41,596 nucleotides of DNA from Streptomyces populi (lineage in GTDB: Bacteria > Actinomycetota > Actinomycetes > Streptomycetales > Streptomycetaceae). Under the pieces are notes generated by a model, which worked only from the letters and a program-made list of their open reading frames with translations, made no database searches and was not told the DNA's origin. The stretch covers positions 1 through 41,596 of the forward strand of contig NZ_KZ626914.1 in assembly GCF_002911015.1 (NCBI RefSeq). The letters run 5' to 3'. Shown in pieces: positions 15,645 to 23,257 of the stretch. The translations under genes and the position numbers were made by a program. Position 1 is the stretch's first letter. Each line of letters opens with the position of its first letter.

Positions 15645-16625
15645 ATGACCGGGGCGATCGTCGTCGAAGGCGTACGCAAGCGGTACGGGGACAGGCACGC
15701 GCTGGACGGACTGGACCTGCTGGTCGGGCGCGGCACGGTGCACGCGGTGCTCGGCCCCAACGGCGCGGGCAAGACGACCCTGGTCCGGGTCCTGTCGACG
15801 CTGCTGCGGCCGGACGCCGGCCGGGTGGAGGTCGCGGGGCACGACGTGGTGCGCGAGGCCCGCCGGGTGCGCTCGCGCATCGGTCTGCTCGGCCAGCACG
15901 CCGCGCTCGACGAGGAGCTCGGCGGCCGGCAGAACCTGGAGATGTTCGGGCGCCTCCACCACCTGGGCGCCCGCGGGGCACGGGTGCGGGCCGACGAGCT
16001 CCTGGAGCGCTTCGGCCTCGCCGACACCGGCCGCAAGGCGGTCCGCGCGTACAGCGGCGGCATGCGGCGGCGCCTGGACCTGGCCGCGTCGCTCATCACC
16101 GAACCCGAGGTCCTGTTCCTGGACGAGCCGACGACCGGACTCGACCCGCGCGGCCGGGCGGAGGTGTGGGCGGCGGTGCGCTCGCTGGTCGGCAGCGGCA
16201 CGACGGTGCTGCTCACCACCCAGTACCTGGAGGAGGCGGACCAGCTCGCCGACCGCATCTCGGTCGTCGACCGCGGACGGGTCATCGCGGACGGCACGGC
16301 CGACGAACTGAAGTCCCGGACGGGCGGCGACCGCATCGACGTGGTGCTGCGCGACGCGGGCCTGCTGGGCGCCGCCGTGGCCCTGCTGCCGTTCGCGGGG
16401 GACGGGGTCTCGGTCGAGGCCGACCGCCGGCTGCTCAGCGCTCCGGTCACCGACCGCATGGCGGCCCTCGCCGCGGTCGTACGCGTTCTGGAGGAGGCCG
16501 GGATCGAGGCGGAGGACATCGCGCTGCGGCGTCCGACGCTGGACGAGGTGTTCCTGCACCTCACCGGGGGCGAGGCGCGAGCGCACCTCGCCGGGGACGA
16601 GCGGCGAGCCGAGGAGGCCGTGTGA
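15645..16625 (+). CDS. ABC exporter ATPase, DrrA family
   Basis: A 326-residue ATPase. Walker A is GPNGAGKT (about residue 38), the Q-loop is LLGQHAALDEELGG, the signature is YSGGMRRRL, Walker B is VLFLDEP with the D-loop TTGLDPRGR, and the H-loop substitute is TTQYLEEAD with Gln, as in DrrA-type daunorubicin-resistance ATPases. The C-terminal ~100 residues match the regulatory tail of this family (RRPTLDEVFLHLTG). It overlaps the permease by 4 bases (GTGA) and so is co-translated. It probably energises export of a hydrophobic drug or metabolite under PadR control. Confidence 0.93.
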   Translation: MTGAIVVEGVRKRYGDRHALDGLDLLVGRGTVHAVLGPNGAGKTTLVRVLSTLLRPDAGRVEVAGHDVVREARRVRSRIGLLGQHAALDEELGGRQNLEMFGRLHHLGARGARVRADELLERFGLADTGRKAVRAYSGGMRRRLDLAASLITEPEVLFLDEPTTGLDPRGRAEVWAAVRSLVGSGTTVLLTTQYLEEADQLADRISVVDRGRVIADGTADELKSRTGGDRIDVVLRDAGLLGAAVALLPFAGDGVSVEADRRLLSAPVTDRMAALAAVVRVLEEAGIEAEDIALRRPTLDEVFLHLTGGEARAHLAGDERRAEEAV

Positions 16626-17467
16626 GCACGACGTACGACACCGTCCACGCAGGGGACCGGGGAACGCGGTGGCCGGGGGAACCCGGTGGGCCGCGCGAAC
16701 TCCGCGCGGGAACCCGCCTGTTCTCCGACTGCTGGACCATGACCCGCCGCGAGTTCGCCCGCTGGGCACGGCAGCCCGTCCAGGCGGTGGTCGGCCTGGT
16801 CTTCCCCGTGATGCTGCTCCTGATGTTCGGCTATCTGGTCGGCGGCGGCCGGGGCGTCGAGGGCGACTACGTCGACTACCTGGTGCCGGGCATGCTCGCC
16901 CTGACCATGACGTTCGGCCTGGAGGGCACGATGCTGGCCGTCACCCAGGACCTCGGCAAGGGCGTGATCGACCGCTTCCGCTCCCTGCCGATGGCCAACG
17001 GCGCCGTCCTGATGGGCCGTTCGGCCGCCGACATGTTCCAGTCGGCGGTGGGCCTGGCCGTGCTGACCGGGGTCGGGTACGCCCTCGGCTGGCGCGCCGA
17101 CAGCACCCCCGGCGCGTTCCTCGGGGCGATGGGACTGCTCCTGCTCCTCCGTTTCGCCATGCTGTGGATCGGCATCCATCTGGCGATGGTGGCCGGGAAG
17201 CCGGAGCTGGTGCAGGCCGTGCAGATCCTGGTCTGGCCCGTCGGCTTCCTGTCCAACGTCTTCGCCGCCCCCGACTCCATGCCCGGCTGGCTGGGCACGG
17301 CGGTCGAGTGGAACCCCATGTCACAGACCGCGACGGCCGTCCGTGACCTGCTCGGCGGACCGGGCGGGGAGCCGGGCCACGTCGCCGCGGCGGTCCTGTG
17401 GCCGCTGGCCCTGCTCGCGGTCTTCTTCCCGCTGGCGGTACGGCGATTCGCCCGCCTGAGCCGCTGA
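16622..17467 (+). CDS. ABC-2 type permease, DrrB family
   Basis: A 281-residue membrane protein. After an N-terminal cytosolic tail of ~50 residues there are about six transmembrane segments (VVGLVFPVMLLLMFGYLVGG; MLALTMTFGLEGTMLAV; a central pair; LLLLLRFAMLWIGIHLAMV; a C-terminal pair). The ABC-2 signature lies around the third loop (GKGVIDRFRSLPM), and WNPMSQTATAVRDLL precedes the last helix. The GTG start overlaps the ATPase stop. It forms the membrane channel of the PadR-linked exporter; the substrate is unknown. Confidence 0.92.
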   Translation: MSTTYDTVHAGDRGTRWPGEPGGPRELRAGTRLFSDCWTMTRREFARWARQPVQAVVGLVFPVMLLLMFGYLVGGGRGVEGDYVDYLVPGMLALTMTFGLEGTMLAVTQDLGKGVIDRFRSLPMANGAVLMGRSAADMFQSAVGLAVLTGVGYALGWRADSTPGAFLGAMGLLLLLRFAMLWIGIHLAMVAGKPELVQAVQILVWPVGFLSNVFAAPDSMPGWLGTAVEWNPMSQTATAVRDLLGGPGGEPGHVAAAVLWPLALLAVFFPLAVRRFARLSR

Positions 17468-17547
17468 ACCGGCGGAGCGCCCCCGGGTGAGGCCGCTTCG
17501 GAGGCCGGGGCGTTCCGGACCCGGGGCCGCCTGCCTGGCTCCCGGGC

Positions 17548-17601
17548 GGTCCGTCCCGGAGGCGGCCCGGCCTGGAGGAGGTCCGTCCCGGAGGCGGCCC
17601 G
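17548..17601. repeat. 22-bp direct repeat in convergent spacer
   Basis: The sequence starting GGTCCGTCCCGGAGGCGGCC occurs at 17548-17569 and 17580-17601, between the convergent permease and glutamate decarboxylase genes. The 182-bp spacer has no gene; its inverted segments may serve as terminators. Confidence 0.7.
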
Positions 17602-17649
17602 ACCCCTCGCCGGGACCGGCTGCCCCGGGAGGGCGAGCCGGGTGGGCGG

Positions 17650-19056
17650 TCAGTGGTGGAAGCTCGTGGCCGCATCCTTGTCGTGGGTCAACGGATGCGG
17701 CTGGCGGCGCAGTTCGGGCAGCAGCCGGGTCAGGTCCTCGATGAAGAGGTCGGCGAGGTCGGACGAGAAGCCGTTGCGGCAGACCACGCGCAGCACGGAC
17801 AGGTCCTCGCGGTTCTCGGGGAAGGTGTACGCGGGCAGCAGCCAGCCGCTCTCGCGCATTCTCCGGGACACGTCGAACACGTCGTACGTGGTCACCTCGG
17901 GTGCCGTCGTGAAGGCGAACACCGGCAGTTCGTCGCCCCGGGTGATGAGCCGGAAGTCGCCCATGCAGTCGACGCGTTCGGCGAGTGCGCGTGCCACGTC
18001 TCTGGTCGTCTGCTGCACGGCGCGGTAGCCCTCCCGGCCCAGCCGCAGGAACGTGTAGTACTGCGCGACGACCTGGGCCCCGGGGCGGGAGAAGTTGAGG
18101 GCGAAGGTCGGCATGTCGCCGCCCAGGTAGTTCACCCGGAAGACCAGCTCCTCCGGGAGTTCCTCCGCCGTCCGCCACAGCGCCCAGCCGACGCCCGGGT
18201 AGACCAGGCCGTACTTGTGGCCGGAGGTGTTGATCGACGACACCCTGGGCAGCCGGAAGTCCCAGACCAGGTCCTCGTCGATGAAGGGCGCGACCATCGC
18301 GCCGGACGCGCCGTCGACGTGGACCGGGATGTCGAGCCCCGTGCGCTCCTGGAGCCGGTCCAGCGCCGCGCACAGCTCCTGGATCGGTTCGTAGGACCCG
18401 TCGAAGGTGGAGCCCAGGATGCCGACGACACCGATCGTGTTCTCGTCGCACAGCTCGGCCGCCGCCTCGGGGTCGAGGTGGAACCGGTCGCCCTCCATGG
18501 GGATCTGGCGGGCCTCGACCTCCCAGAAGTTGCAGAACTTCTCCCAGCACACCTGGACGTTCACGCCCATGATCAGGTTCGGCCGGGCGCCCGGGTAGCG
18601 GTCCGCGTTGCGCTTGGCCCAGCGCCGCTTCAGCGCCATGCCGGCGAGCATGCAGGCCTCGCTCGACCCGGTCGTGGAACAGCCCACCGCGGCCGACGGG
18701 TCCGGTGCGTTCCACAGGTCGGCGAGCATCGACACACAGCGCCGCTCCAGTTCGGCCGTGCGGGGGTACTCGTCCTTGTCGATCATGTTCTTGTCCCGGC
18801 ACTCCGCCATCAGGAGGCCCGCCTGCGGTTCCATCCAGGTGGTGACGAAGGTGGCCAGGTTCAGCCGGGAGTTCCCGTCCAGCATGAGCTCGTCGTGGAC
18901 GAGCTGGGCCGCGATCGTCGGCGGCAGCGGACCGTCCGGGAGACGGTGCTTGGGCGGAGCCTCGATCATGCCGCTGACCGGGTTGGCCTCGCCGTAGAAG
19001 GGGTTGACGCGGTGCGAGTGGGCATCGGGCTTCTGCTGGCCCTGGTGGAGCGGCAT
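17650..19056 (-). CDS. gad: Glutamate decarboxylase (PLP-dependent)
   Basis: A 468-residue protein, essentially the length of E. coli GadB (466). It converts L-glutamate to GABA and CO2, consuming a proton. The PLP lysine lies in SINTSGHKYGLVYPGVGW, with CSTTGSSEACMLAG and HVDGASGAMVAPF as cofactor-binding motifs. The protein ends SFHH; E. coli GadA/B end in SFKHT, whose His closes the active site at neutral pH. The start is the ATG at 19056, with GGGAG 10 bases upstream; an in-frame start at 19095 lacks a site. A CLC channel gene lies 69 bases upstream on the same strand, suggesting co-transcription as an acid-response pair. No GadC antiporter gene is visible nearby. Confidence 0.95.
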   Translation of the reverse strand: MPLHQGQQKPDAHSHRVNPFYGEANPVSGMIEAPPKHRLPDGPLPPTIAAQLVHDELMLDGNSRLNLATFVTTWMEPQAGLLMAECRDKNMIDKDEYPRTAELERRCVSMLADLWNAPDPSAAVGCSTTGSSEACMLAGMALKRRWAKRNADRYPGARPNLIMGVNVQVCWEKFCNFWEVEARQIPMEGDRFHLDPEAAAELCDENTIGVVGILGSTFDGSYEPIQELCAALDRLQERTGLDIPVHVDGASGAMVAPFIDEDLVWDFRLPRVSSINTSGHKYGLVYPGVGWALWRTAEELPEELVFRVNYLGGDMPTFALNFSRPGAQVVAQYYTFLRLGREGYRAVQQTTRDVARALAERVDCMGDFRLITRGDELPVFAFTTAPEVTTYDVFDVSRRMRESGWLLPAYTFPENREDLSVLRVVCRNGFSSDLADLFIEDLTRLLPELRRQPHPLTHDKDAATSFHH

Positions 19057-19125
19057 GGGCTTTCTCCCAACGGTTCGGCGGGACGGGTGTCCCATTTGTT
19101 CATCGGACGAGGGTGCCCCGGCGGT

Positions 19126-20412
19126 TCACCGGACGGAGCTCCCGTCCTCGTGCAGTTGCATCTGCGGCCGTCCGGTCACCAGCAGCCAGGCCGGCAGGGA
19201 GGCGATGCAGAGCAGGGCGATGATCGTCGGCGAGCTGACCAGGACGGCGGCCGTGAACAGGCTCACCCAGCCCTGCCGGGTGACCGCGAGGAGCGTGCCC
19301 AGGACTCCCGCGGCCAGTGCCAGCGACGGAGGGACCGACGGCACCAGTGCGTGGGCGCACAGGCCGAACGAGGCACCCACGAAGACGGAGGGGAAGATCC
19401 GGCCGCCCCGGAACCCGCAGCACGTGGCGACGACGAGCGCGGCCAGCTTCACCACGGCCATCAGGGCGAACCGGCCCGCCGACCAGTTGTCCGGGTGCCG
19501 GGCGATCTCGGCGACCTGGTCCAGGCCCTTGAACAGCGTCAGCGGCCCGCCCAGACAGCCCAGCAGACCGAGGACGAGCCCGCCGACGGGCAGGGCCGCC
19601 ATCGGATGACGCAGGAGGGCGAACGCCTTGTGGACGTAGGGGAGGGCGCGGACACCGGCCATGCCGAGCACCGCCGCGGCGGAGGCGATCACCACCGCGG
19701 CCAGGACATCGGCCCAGCCGGGACTGCCGAGCGGGGGCAGACCCAGGTCGAAACTCGCGTGTCCCAGCAGCGACGTGACGATCGAGCCCACCGCGGCGGC
19801 CGTCAGCGGCCCGAAGAGGTTGTCCCACAGCAGACCCCTCATCTGCCGCCCGGCGAGCGCCTCGGAGACGACCAGCGCCGCCGCGACCGGGGTGCCGAAC
19901 AGCGCCCCGATCGTCCCCGCCTGGGCCAGGACCACCCACAGCTCGCCGGGCGCGGCGGGCGCGAACCGGCGTCCCGCCCAGAAGGCCAGCGCGACGTTGG
20001 TGGCGATGATCGGGTTCTCGGGGCCGAGACTCGGACCGCCCGCCAGCATCAGCACGGTGGCCACCAGCAGTCCGGGCAGGATGTAGGGGGCCATCGGCTT
20101 CTCCTGGAGCCCCAGGGTGGCCGGATCGGGGCCCGCGTGCCCGGGCACCTTCCACACCACCAGGCCGACCAGGACGCCGGTGGTGGTGAGCATGACGATC
20201 ATCCAGAGCGAGGAGTACCCGCCGATGCCGAGCGCGTCCGGCAGGTCCGTCCACAGCACGTCCTTGAGCTGTTCGGCGAGCCTGCTCACGCCCACGTACA
20301 GAAGGCTCGCGACCGCGCCCACGACCACGGCGGGGAGGAACAGCGGCAGCAGCGTCCGCGCGGGCGTCGCCCGGGCGGTGGCCGGTCCCGGGGTAGCCGC
20401 TTCTTGGGTCAC
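19126..20412 (-). CDS. CLC-family chloride channel / H+-Cl- antiporter
   Basis: A 428-residue protein with about ten hydrophobic segments. CLC signatures are present but modified: GGPSLGPENP corresponds to the selectivity-filter segment with the gating Glu kept (GPENP in place of GREGP), GGRIFPSVFVGASFG corresponds to the GGxFxP filter, and GALFGTPVAAALVVSEAL is the intervening motif. The GTG start at 20412 lies 6 bases after TAATGT, so the mRNA may be leaderless. It lies upstream of the glutamate decarboxylase gene. In E. coli, CLC proteins act as an electrical shunt during decarboxylase-driven acid resistance, and the same pairing here supports that role. A Cl- versus other-anion preference cannot be deduced. 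Confidence 0.9.
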   Translation of the reverse strand: MTQEAATPGPATARATPARTLLPLFLPAVVVGAVASLLYVGVSRLAEQLKDVLWTDLPDALGIGGYSSLWMIVMLTTTGVLVGLVVWKVPGHAGPDPATLGLQEKPMAPYILPGLLVATVLMLAGGPSLGPENPIIATNVALAFWAGRRFAPAAPGELWVVLAQAGTIGALFGTPVAAALVVSEALAGRQMRGLLWDNLFGPLTAAAVGSIVTSLLGHASFDLGLPPLGSPGWADVLAAVVIASAAAVLGMAGVRALPYVHKAFALLRHPMAALPVGGLVLGLLGCLGGPLTLFKGLDQVAEIARHPDNWSAGRFALMAVVKLAALVVATCCGFRGGRIFPSVFVGASFGLCAHALVPSVPPSLALAAGVLGTLLAVTRQGWVSLFTAAVLVSSPTIIALLCIASLPAWLLVTGRPQMQLHEDGSSVR

Positions 20413-20418
20413 GGGCTC

Positions 20419-20424
20419 ACATTA
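20419..20424 (-). promoter_or_regulatory. -10 box (TAATGT) for leaderless clc-gad transcript
   Basis: On the minus strand TAATGT is followed by six bases and then the GTG at 20412, with no Shine-Dalgarno. The predicted transcription start coincides with the start codon. The -35 region is not clear. Confidence 0.5.
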
Positions 20425-20485
20425 AGCGCGCCATTCGGACATAACATCCCGAGCGGCGCCGCCGGAGCGGCCCGGGGCTCCGGGC

Positions 20486-20516
20486 TTGCACCTCACGTCA
20501 CGTCAGGGCTCATCGT
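20486..20516 (+). promoter_or_regulatory. tipA-type promoter with 19-bp spacer and operator
   Basis: TTGCAC (20486-20491), 19 bp, then CATCGT (20511-20516): the overlong spacer of MerR-activated promoters. The spacer holds an imperfect dyad CCTCACGT-C-ACGTCAGG. As I recall it, the S. lividans tipA promoter has the same CTTGCACCTCACGTCACGT core with a perfect dyad and CAGCGT as -10. Confidence 0.75.
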
Positions 20517-20543
20517 GAAGGGCGTACCGAGGAAGGAGCGGAA

Positions 20544-21311
20544 GTGAGCTACTCAGTGGGCCAGGTCGCCGGGTTCGCCGGGGTCACGGTGCGCACGCTG
20601 CACCACTACGACGAGATCGGTCTGCTCGCGCCCGGCGAACGCAGCCACGCGGGTCACCGGCGCTACGGCGACGCCGACCTCGACCGGTTGCAGCAGATCC
20701 TGTTCTACCGGGAGCTCGGCTTCCCGCTCGACGAGGTCGCCGCCCTGCTCGACGACCCGGAAGCGGACCCGCGCGCGCACCTGCGCCGCCAGCACGAGCT
20801 GCTGACCGCCCGGATCGAGAAGCTGCAGAAGATGGCCGCGGCCGTGGAGCACGCCATGGAGGCACGCACGATGGGCATCAACCTCACGCCCGAGGAGAAG
20901 TTCGAGGTCTTCGGGGACAAGGACCCCGAGGAGCACGCGGAGGAGGCCGAACGCCGCTGGGGCGGCACGGACACGTACGCCGAGTCGCAGCGCCGCACGG
21001 CCCGCTACACCAAGGACGACTGGAAGCGCATGCAGGCCGAGGTGGCCTCCTGGGGCGAACGGTACGACGCCCTGATGGAGGCCGGGGAGCGGCCGGACGG
21101 CGAGCGGGCCATGGACATGGCCGAGGAGCACCGGCAGCACATCACCAAGTGGTTCTACACGTGCACGTACGAGATCCACCGGGGACTCGGCGACATGTAC
21201 GTCGCCGACGAACGGTTCAAGGAGTTCTACGACTCCATGAGGCCGGGGCTGGCCGAGCACCTGAGGGACGCGATCACGGCGAACGCCGCCCGGCGTTCCG
21301 GGGAGGCCTGA
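20544..21311 (+). CDS. tipA: TipA-type MerR regulator lacking Cys214
   Basis: A 255-residue protein (S. lividans TipAL: 253). Residues 1-75 are the MerR winged helix (SVGQVAGFAGVTVRTLHHYDE), then a coiled coil, then the TipAS drug-binding domain from Met110 (MGINLTPEEKFEVFG). TipAL binds thiopeptides and, when loaded, activates its own promoter. In S. lividans Cys214 bonds covalently to thiostrepton; from my memory of that sequence the local motif is CGYEMHTCLGEMYV. Here the motif is CTYEIHRGLGDMYV: Cys207 is kept but position 214 is Gly. The domain and promoter are otherwise conserved, so binding may be only non-covalent. The GTG start has AAGGAG upstream. Three hairpins follow the gene. Confidence 0.93.
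   Translation: MSYSVGQVAGFAGVTVRTLHHYDEIGLLAPGERSHAGHRRYGDADLDRLQQILFYRELGFPLDEVAALLDDPEADPRAHLRRQHELLTARIEKLQKMAAAVEHAMEARTMGINLTPEEKFEVFGDKDPEEHAEEAERRWGGTDTYAESQRRTARYTKDDWKRMQAEVASWGERYDALMEAGERPDGERAMDMAEEHRQHITKWFYTCTYEIHRGLGDMYVADERFKEFYDSMRPGLAEHLRDAITANAARRSGEA
20858..21311 (+). CDS. Internal translation product TipAS (from 20871) with its own ribosome site
   Basis: An in-frame ATG at 20871 is codon 110 of tipA, exactly where S. lividans TipAS begins. GGAGG at 20858-20862 lies 8 bases upstream, a near-ideal Shine-Dalgarno inside the coding sequence. The product would be a 146-residue drug-binding domain without the DNA-binding part, acting as a thiopeptide sponge. The listed range starts at the ribosome site. 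Confidence 0.7.
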
Positions 21312-21312
21312 C

Positions 21313-21349
21313 CCGGTCCGGTGCCCGTCCGTGACGGGCGCCGGACCGG
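21313..21349. terminator. tipA terminator hairpin (first of three)
   Basis: 17-bp arms starting CCGGTCCGG and ending CCGGACCGG around a CGT loop, with one G-U pair, begin 2 bases after the tipA stop. Confidence 0.8.
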
Positions 21350-21361
21350 TGGGACGCCGTC

Positions 21362-21409
21362 GGCACCGGTGAGGGGCGCCCGCGAGGACGGATCCCCCTC
21401 ACCGGTGCC
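21362..21409. terminator. Second convergent hairpin
   Basis: Perfect 15-bp arms GGCACCGGTGAGGGG / CCCCTCACCGGTGCC with an 18-base loop, lying between the convergent tipA and YbjQ-like genes. Confidence 0.65.
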
Positions 21410-21415
21410 CGGTGT

Positions 21416-21445
21416 CCGCCGGCGGGCCCGAGGGCCCACCGGCGG
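21416..21445. terminator. Third hairpin, terminator of the YbjQ-like gene
   Basis: CCGCCGG-C-GGGCCC GA GGGCCC-A-CCGGCGG: a 13-bp stem with one internal mismatch and a 2-base loop, ending 3 bases before the stop of the minus-strand gene. Confidence 0.7.
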
Positions 21446-21448
21446 GGC

Positions 21449-21814
21449 CTACTCCTTCACCAGGACGACCGCCGTGCCGTAGGCGCACACCTCCGTGCCC
21501 ACGTCCGCCGCCTCCGACACGTCGAAGCGGAACATGAGCACGCCGTTGGCACCACGCGCGCGTGCCTGCTCGACGAGCCGCTCCATGGCCTGGTTGCGGG
21601 TCTCCACCAGCGTCTTCGTGAGCCCCTTGAGCTCACCGCCGATCATCGACTTCAGGCCCGCGCCGATCTGGCTGCCCAGATGGCGCGAGCGCACCGTGAG
21701 GCCGAAGACCTCGCCGATGACCTGCTCGACGCGATGGCCGGGAACGTCGTTCGTCGTCACGACCAGGACGTCCGCGTGCGGACCCTGGCCACCGCCGTAT
21801 TCATCGATGCCCAT
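21449..21814 (-). CDS. YbjQ/UPF0145 family protein
   Basis: A 121-residue cytosolic protein. The family signature is clear: VLVVTTNDVPGHRVEQVIGEVFGLTVRSRHLGSQIGAGLKSMIGGELKGLTKTLVETRNQAMERLVEQARARGANGVLMFRFD spans most of the protein (key points: TTNDVPG, GGELKG, GANGVLMFRFD, and a late EVCAYGTAVVL). The fold is a small pentameric alpha-beta barrel sometimes called a heavy-metal-binding domain; the role is unknown. The start at MGIDEYGG was chosen because the first conserved strand follows 14 residues later; the ribosome site is weak. It diverges from the DedA gene. Confidence 0.87.
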   Translation of the reverse strand: MGIDEYGGGQGPHADVLVVTTNDVPGHRVEQVIGEVFGLTVRSRHLGSQIGAGLKSMIGGELKGLTKTLVETRNQAMERLVEQARARGANGVLMFRFDVSEAADVGTEVCAYGTAVVLVKE

Positions 21815-21955
21815 GGCCCACAGCTTTGTCCCAGTCGCCGCACAGTGCATCCTGGAGTCACGGGTGGAACCTGGCGTCGGCACACCGCGTTGATAGCTTT
21901 GGTCGGCCGTACAAGGACCGCCGTACCTCCCTTCACCCCTCAGGAGCCCGGACCC

Positions 21956-23197
21956 GTGATGACGCTCGCCCTCGGTCCCAGCTGGCTGGATCCGAACACG
22001 CTCCTGGACAACTTCGGCATATGGGGCCTGCTGCTGGTGGTCTTCGCCGAGTCCGGCCTGCTCATCGGCTTCTTCCTGCCGGGTGACTCGCTGCTGTTCA
22101 CCTGCGGTCTGCTGATCGCCACGGGTGCCATGGACTTTCCGCTGTGGGCGGCGATCCCGCTGATCTGTCTCGCCGCAGTCCTCGGCGACCAGGCGGGCTA
22201 CCTCTTCGGCAAGAAGGTCGGCCCCTCGCTCTTCACCCGCCCGGACTCCCGCCTGTTCAAGCAGGAGAACGTGGTCAAGGCCAACGAGTTCTTCGAGAAG
22301 TACGGCCCCAAGTCCCTGGTGCTGGCCCGCTTCGTGCCCATCGTGCGCACGTTCACGCCGATCATCGCGGGCGTCAGCGGCATGAGGTACCGCCCCTTCC
22401 TCACCTTCAACATCATCGGCGGCGTCCTGTGGGGCGCGGGCGTCACGCTGCTCGGCTCCTGGCTCGGCAAGATCGAGTTCGTCAACAAGCACATCGAGCT
22501 GATCCTGATCCTCATCGTGCTCGTCTCGGTGGTCCCGATCATGATCGAGTTCCTGCGCGCCCGCTCCCAGGCCAAGAAGAACCCGCCCCAGGAGCCCCAC
22601 GGGGCCGACGAGCCGGAGGGGGCCCAGGACTTCCCGGACTTCCCCGACTTCCGGGACCGCCCCGCCGCGCCGGTCATGGACGACGCCACCAGGCCGCTGC
22701 GCGTGCCGCCGGTCCACGAGGGCCGGGACGCGTCGTACGGCCGCCAGGACAGCGACCGGCCCTACGGTGACCAGGGCCACGGTCAGCAGTACGGGAACCA
22801 GGGCGGCCACGGCGGGCCGTACGGGAACCAGAACCAGGGCCGGCCGTACGCGGACCAGGGCCACGGCCAGCCGTACGGCGACCAGGGCCAGAGCCGGTCC
22901 TACGGGAACCAGGGCCAGGGCTACGGCCACCAGGGCGACGCCTACCCGTCCCGGCAGCAGCCTCAGCAGCAGTACCAGCAGCCCCAGCAGCAGTACCAGC
23001 AGCCGTACGGCTCGGACCAGGGCTACGGCTACGACCAGCAGCAGTACGACCAGGGGTACCAGCAGGGCTACGACCAGGGCCAGGCCCAGCCGCGGCGCGA
23101 CCCCCGGCAGCAGGACCGGCAGCACCCCCAGGGCCACCCCCGGCGTGAGTACGGCGCCGAGCAGTACCCCTACGGCCAGGGCCCCGCGCAGAACTGA
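21956..23197 (+). CDS. DedA-family membrane protein with long Q/G/Y-rich tail
   Basis: A 413-residue protein. Residues ~1-205 are a DedA (SNARE-associated) transporter: ESGLLIGFFLPGDSLLF (the acidic E...FxPGD motif), LGDQAGYLFGKKVG, ARFVPIVRTFTPIIAG (the RFxPxxRT motif with both Arg), and a final membrane helix. DedA proteins move undecaprenyl phosphate or phospholipids across the membrane. The last ~200 residues are disordered and cytosolic: a Pro/Asp-rich stretch, then repeats of YGNQGQ/YGDQGH and QQQYQQPQ. The usual DedA length is ~200-220, so the tail doubles the protein. GTG at 21956 (AGGAG 9 bases upstream) and ATG at 21959 are both possible starts; the GTG is better placed. Confidence 0.9.
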   Translation: MMTLALGPSWLDPNTLLDNFGIWGLLLVVFAESGLLIGFFLPGDSLLFTCGLLIATGAMDFPLWAAIPLICLAAVLGDQAGYLFGKKVGPSLFTRPDSRLFKQENVVKANEFFEKYGPKSLVLARFVPIVRTFTPIIAGVSGMRYRPFLTFNIIGGVLWGAGVTLLGSWLGKIEFVNKHIELILILIVLVSVVPIMIEFLRARSQAKKNPPQEPHGADEPEGAQDFPDFPDFRDRPAAPVMDDATRPLRVPPVHEGRDASYGRQDSDRPYGDQGHGQQYGNQGGHGGPYGNQNQGRPYADQGHGQPYGDQGQSRSYGNQGQGYGHQGDAYPSRQQPQQQYQQPQQQYQQPYGSDQGYGYDQQQYDQGYQQGYDQGQAQPRRDPRQQDRQHPQGHPRREYGAEQYPYGQGPAQN

Positions 23198-23217
23198 GCC
23201 GGCCGCCCGGTTCTCCC

Positions 23218-23244
23218 GGGCCCGGTCCTTCCGGGGACCGGCCC
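23218..23244. terminator. Convergent hairpin between DedA and ThrE genes
   Basis: GGGCC-C-GGTCC pairs with GGACCGGCCC around TTCCGG, with one bulged base, in a 60-bp convergent gap. Confidence 0.65.
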
Positions 23245-23257
23245 GCGGGACCGGAGG

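Noticed and set aside
12674..17467. A secondary-metabolite gene cluster formed by the aldehyde dehydrogenase, PadR and ABC exporter genes
   Set aside because: No core biosynthetic enzyme is present, and the genes have separate promoters and terminators.
17653..20547. A 964-codon plus-strand frame spanning gad and clc
   Set aside because: It is antisense to two well-recognised genes and has typical high-GC shadow composition.
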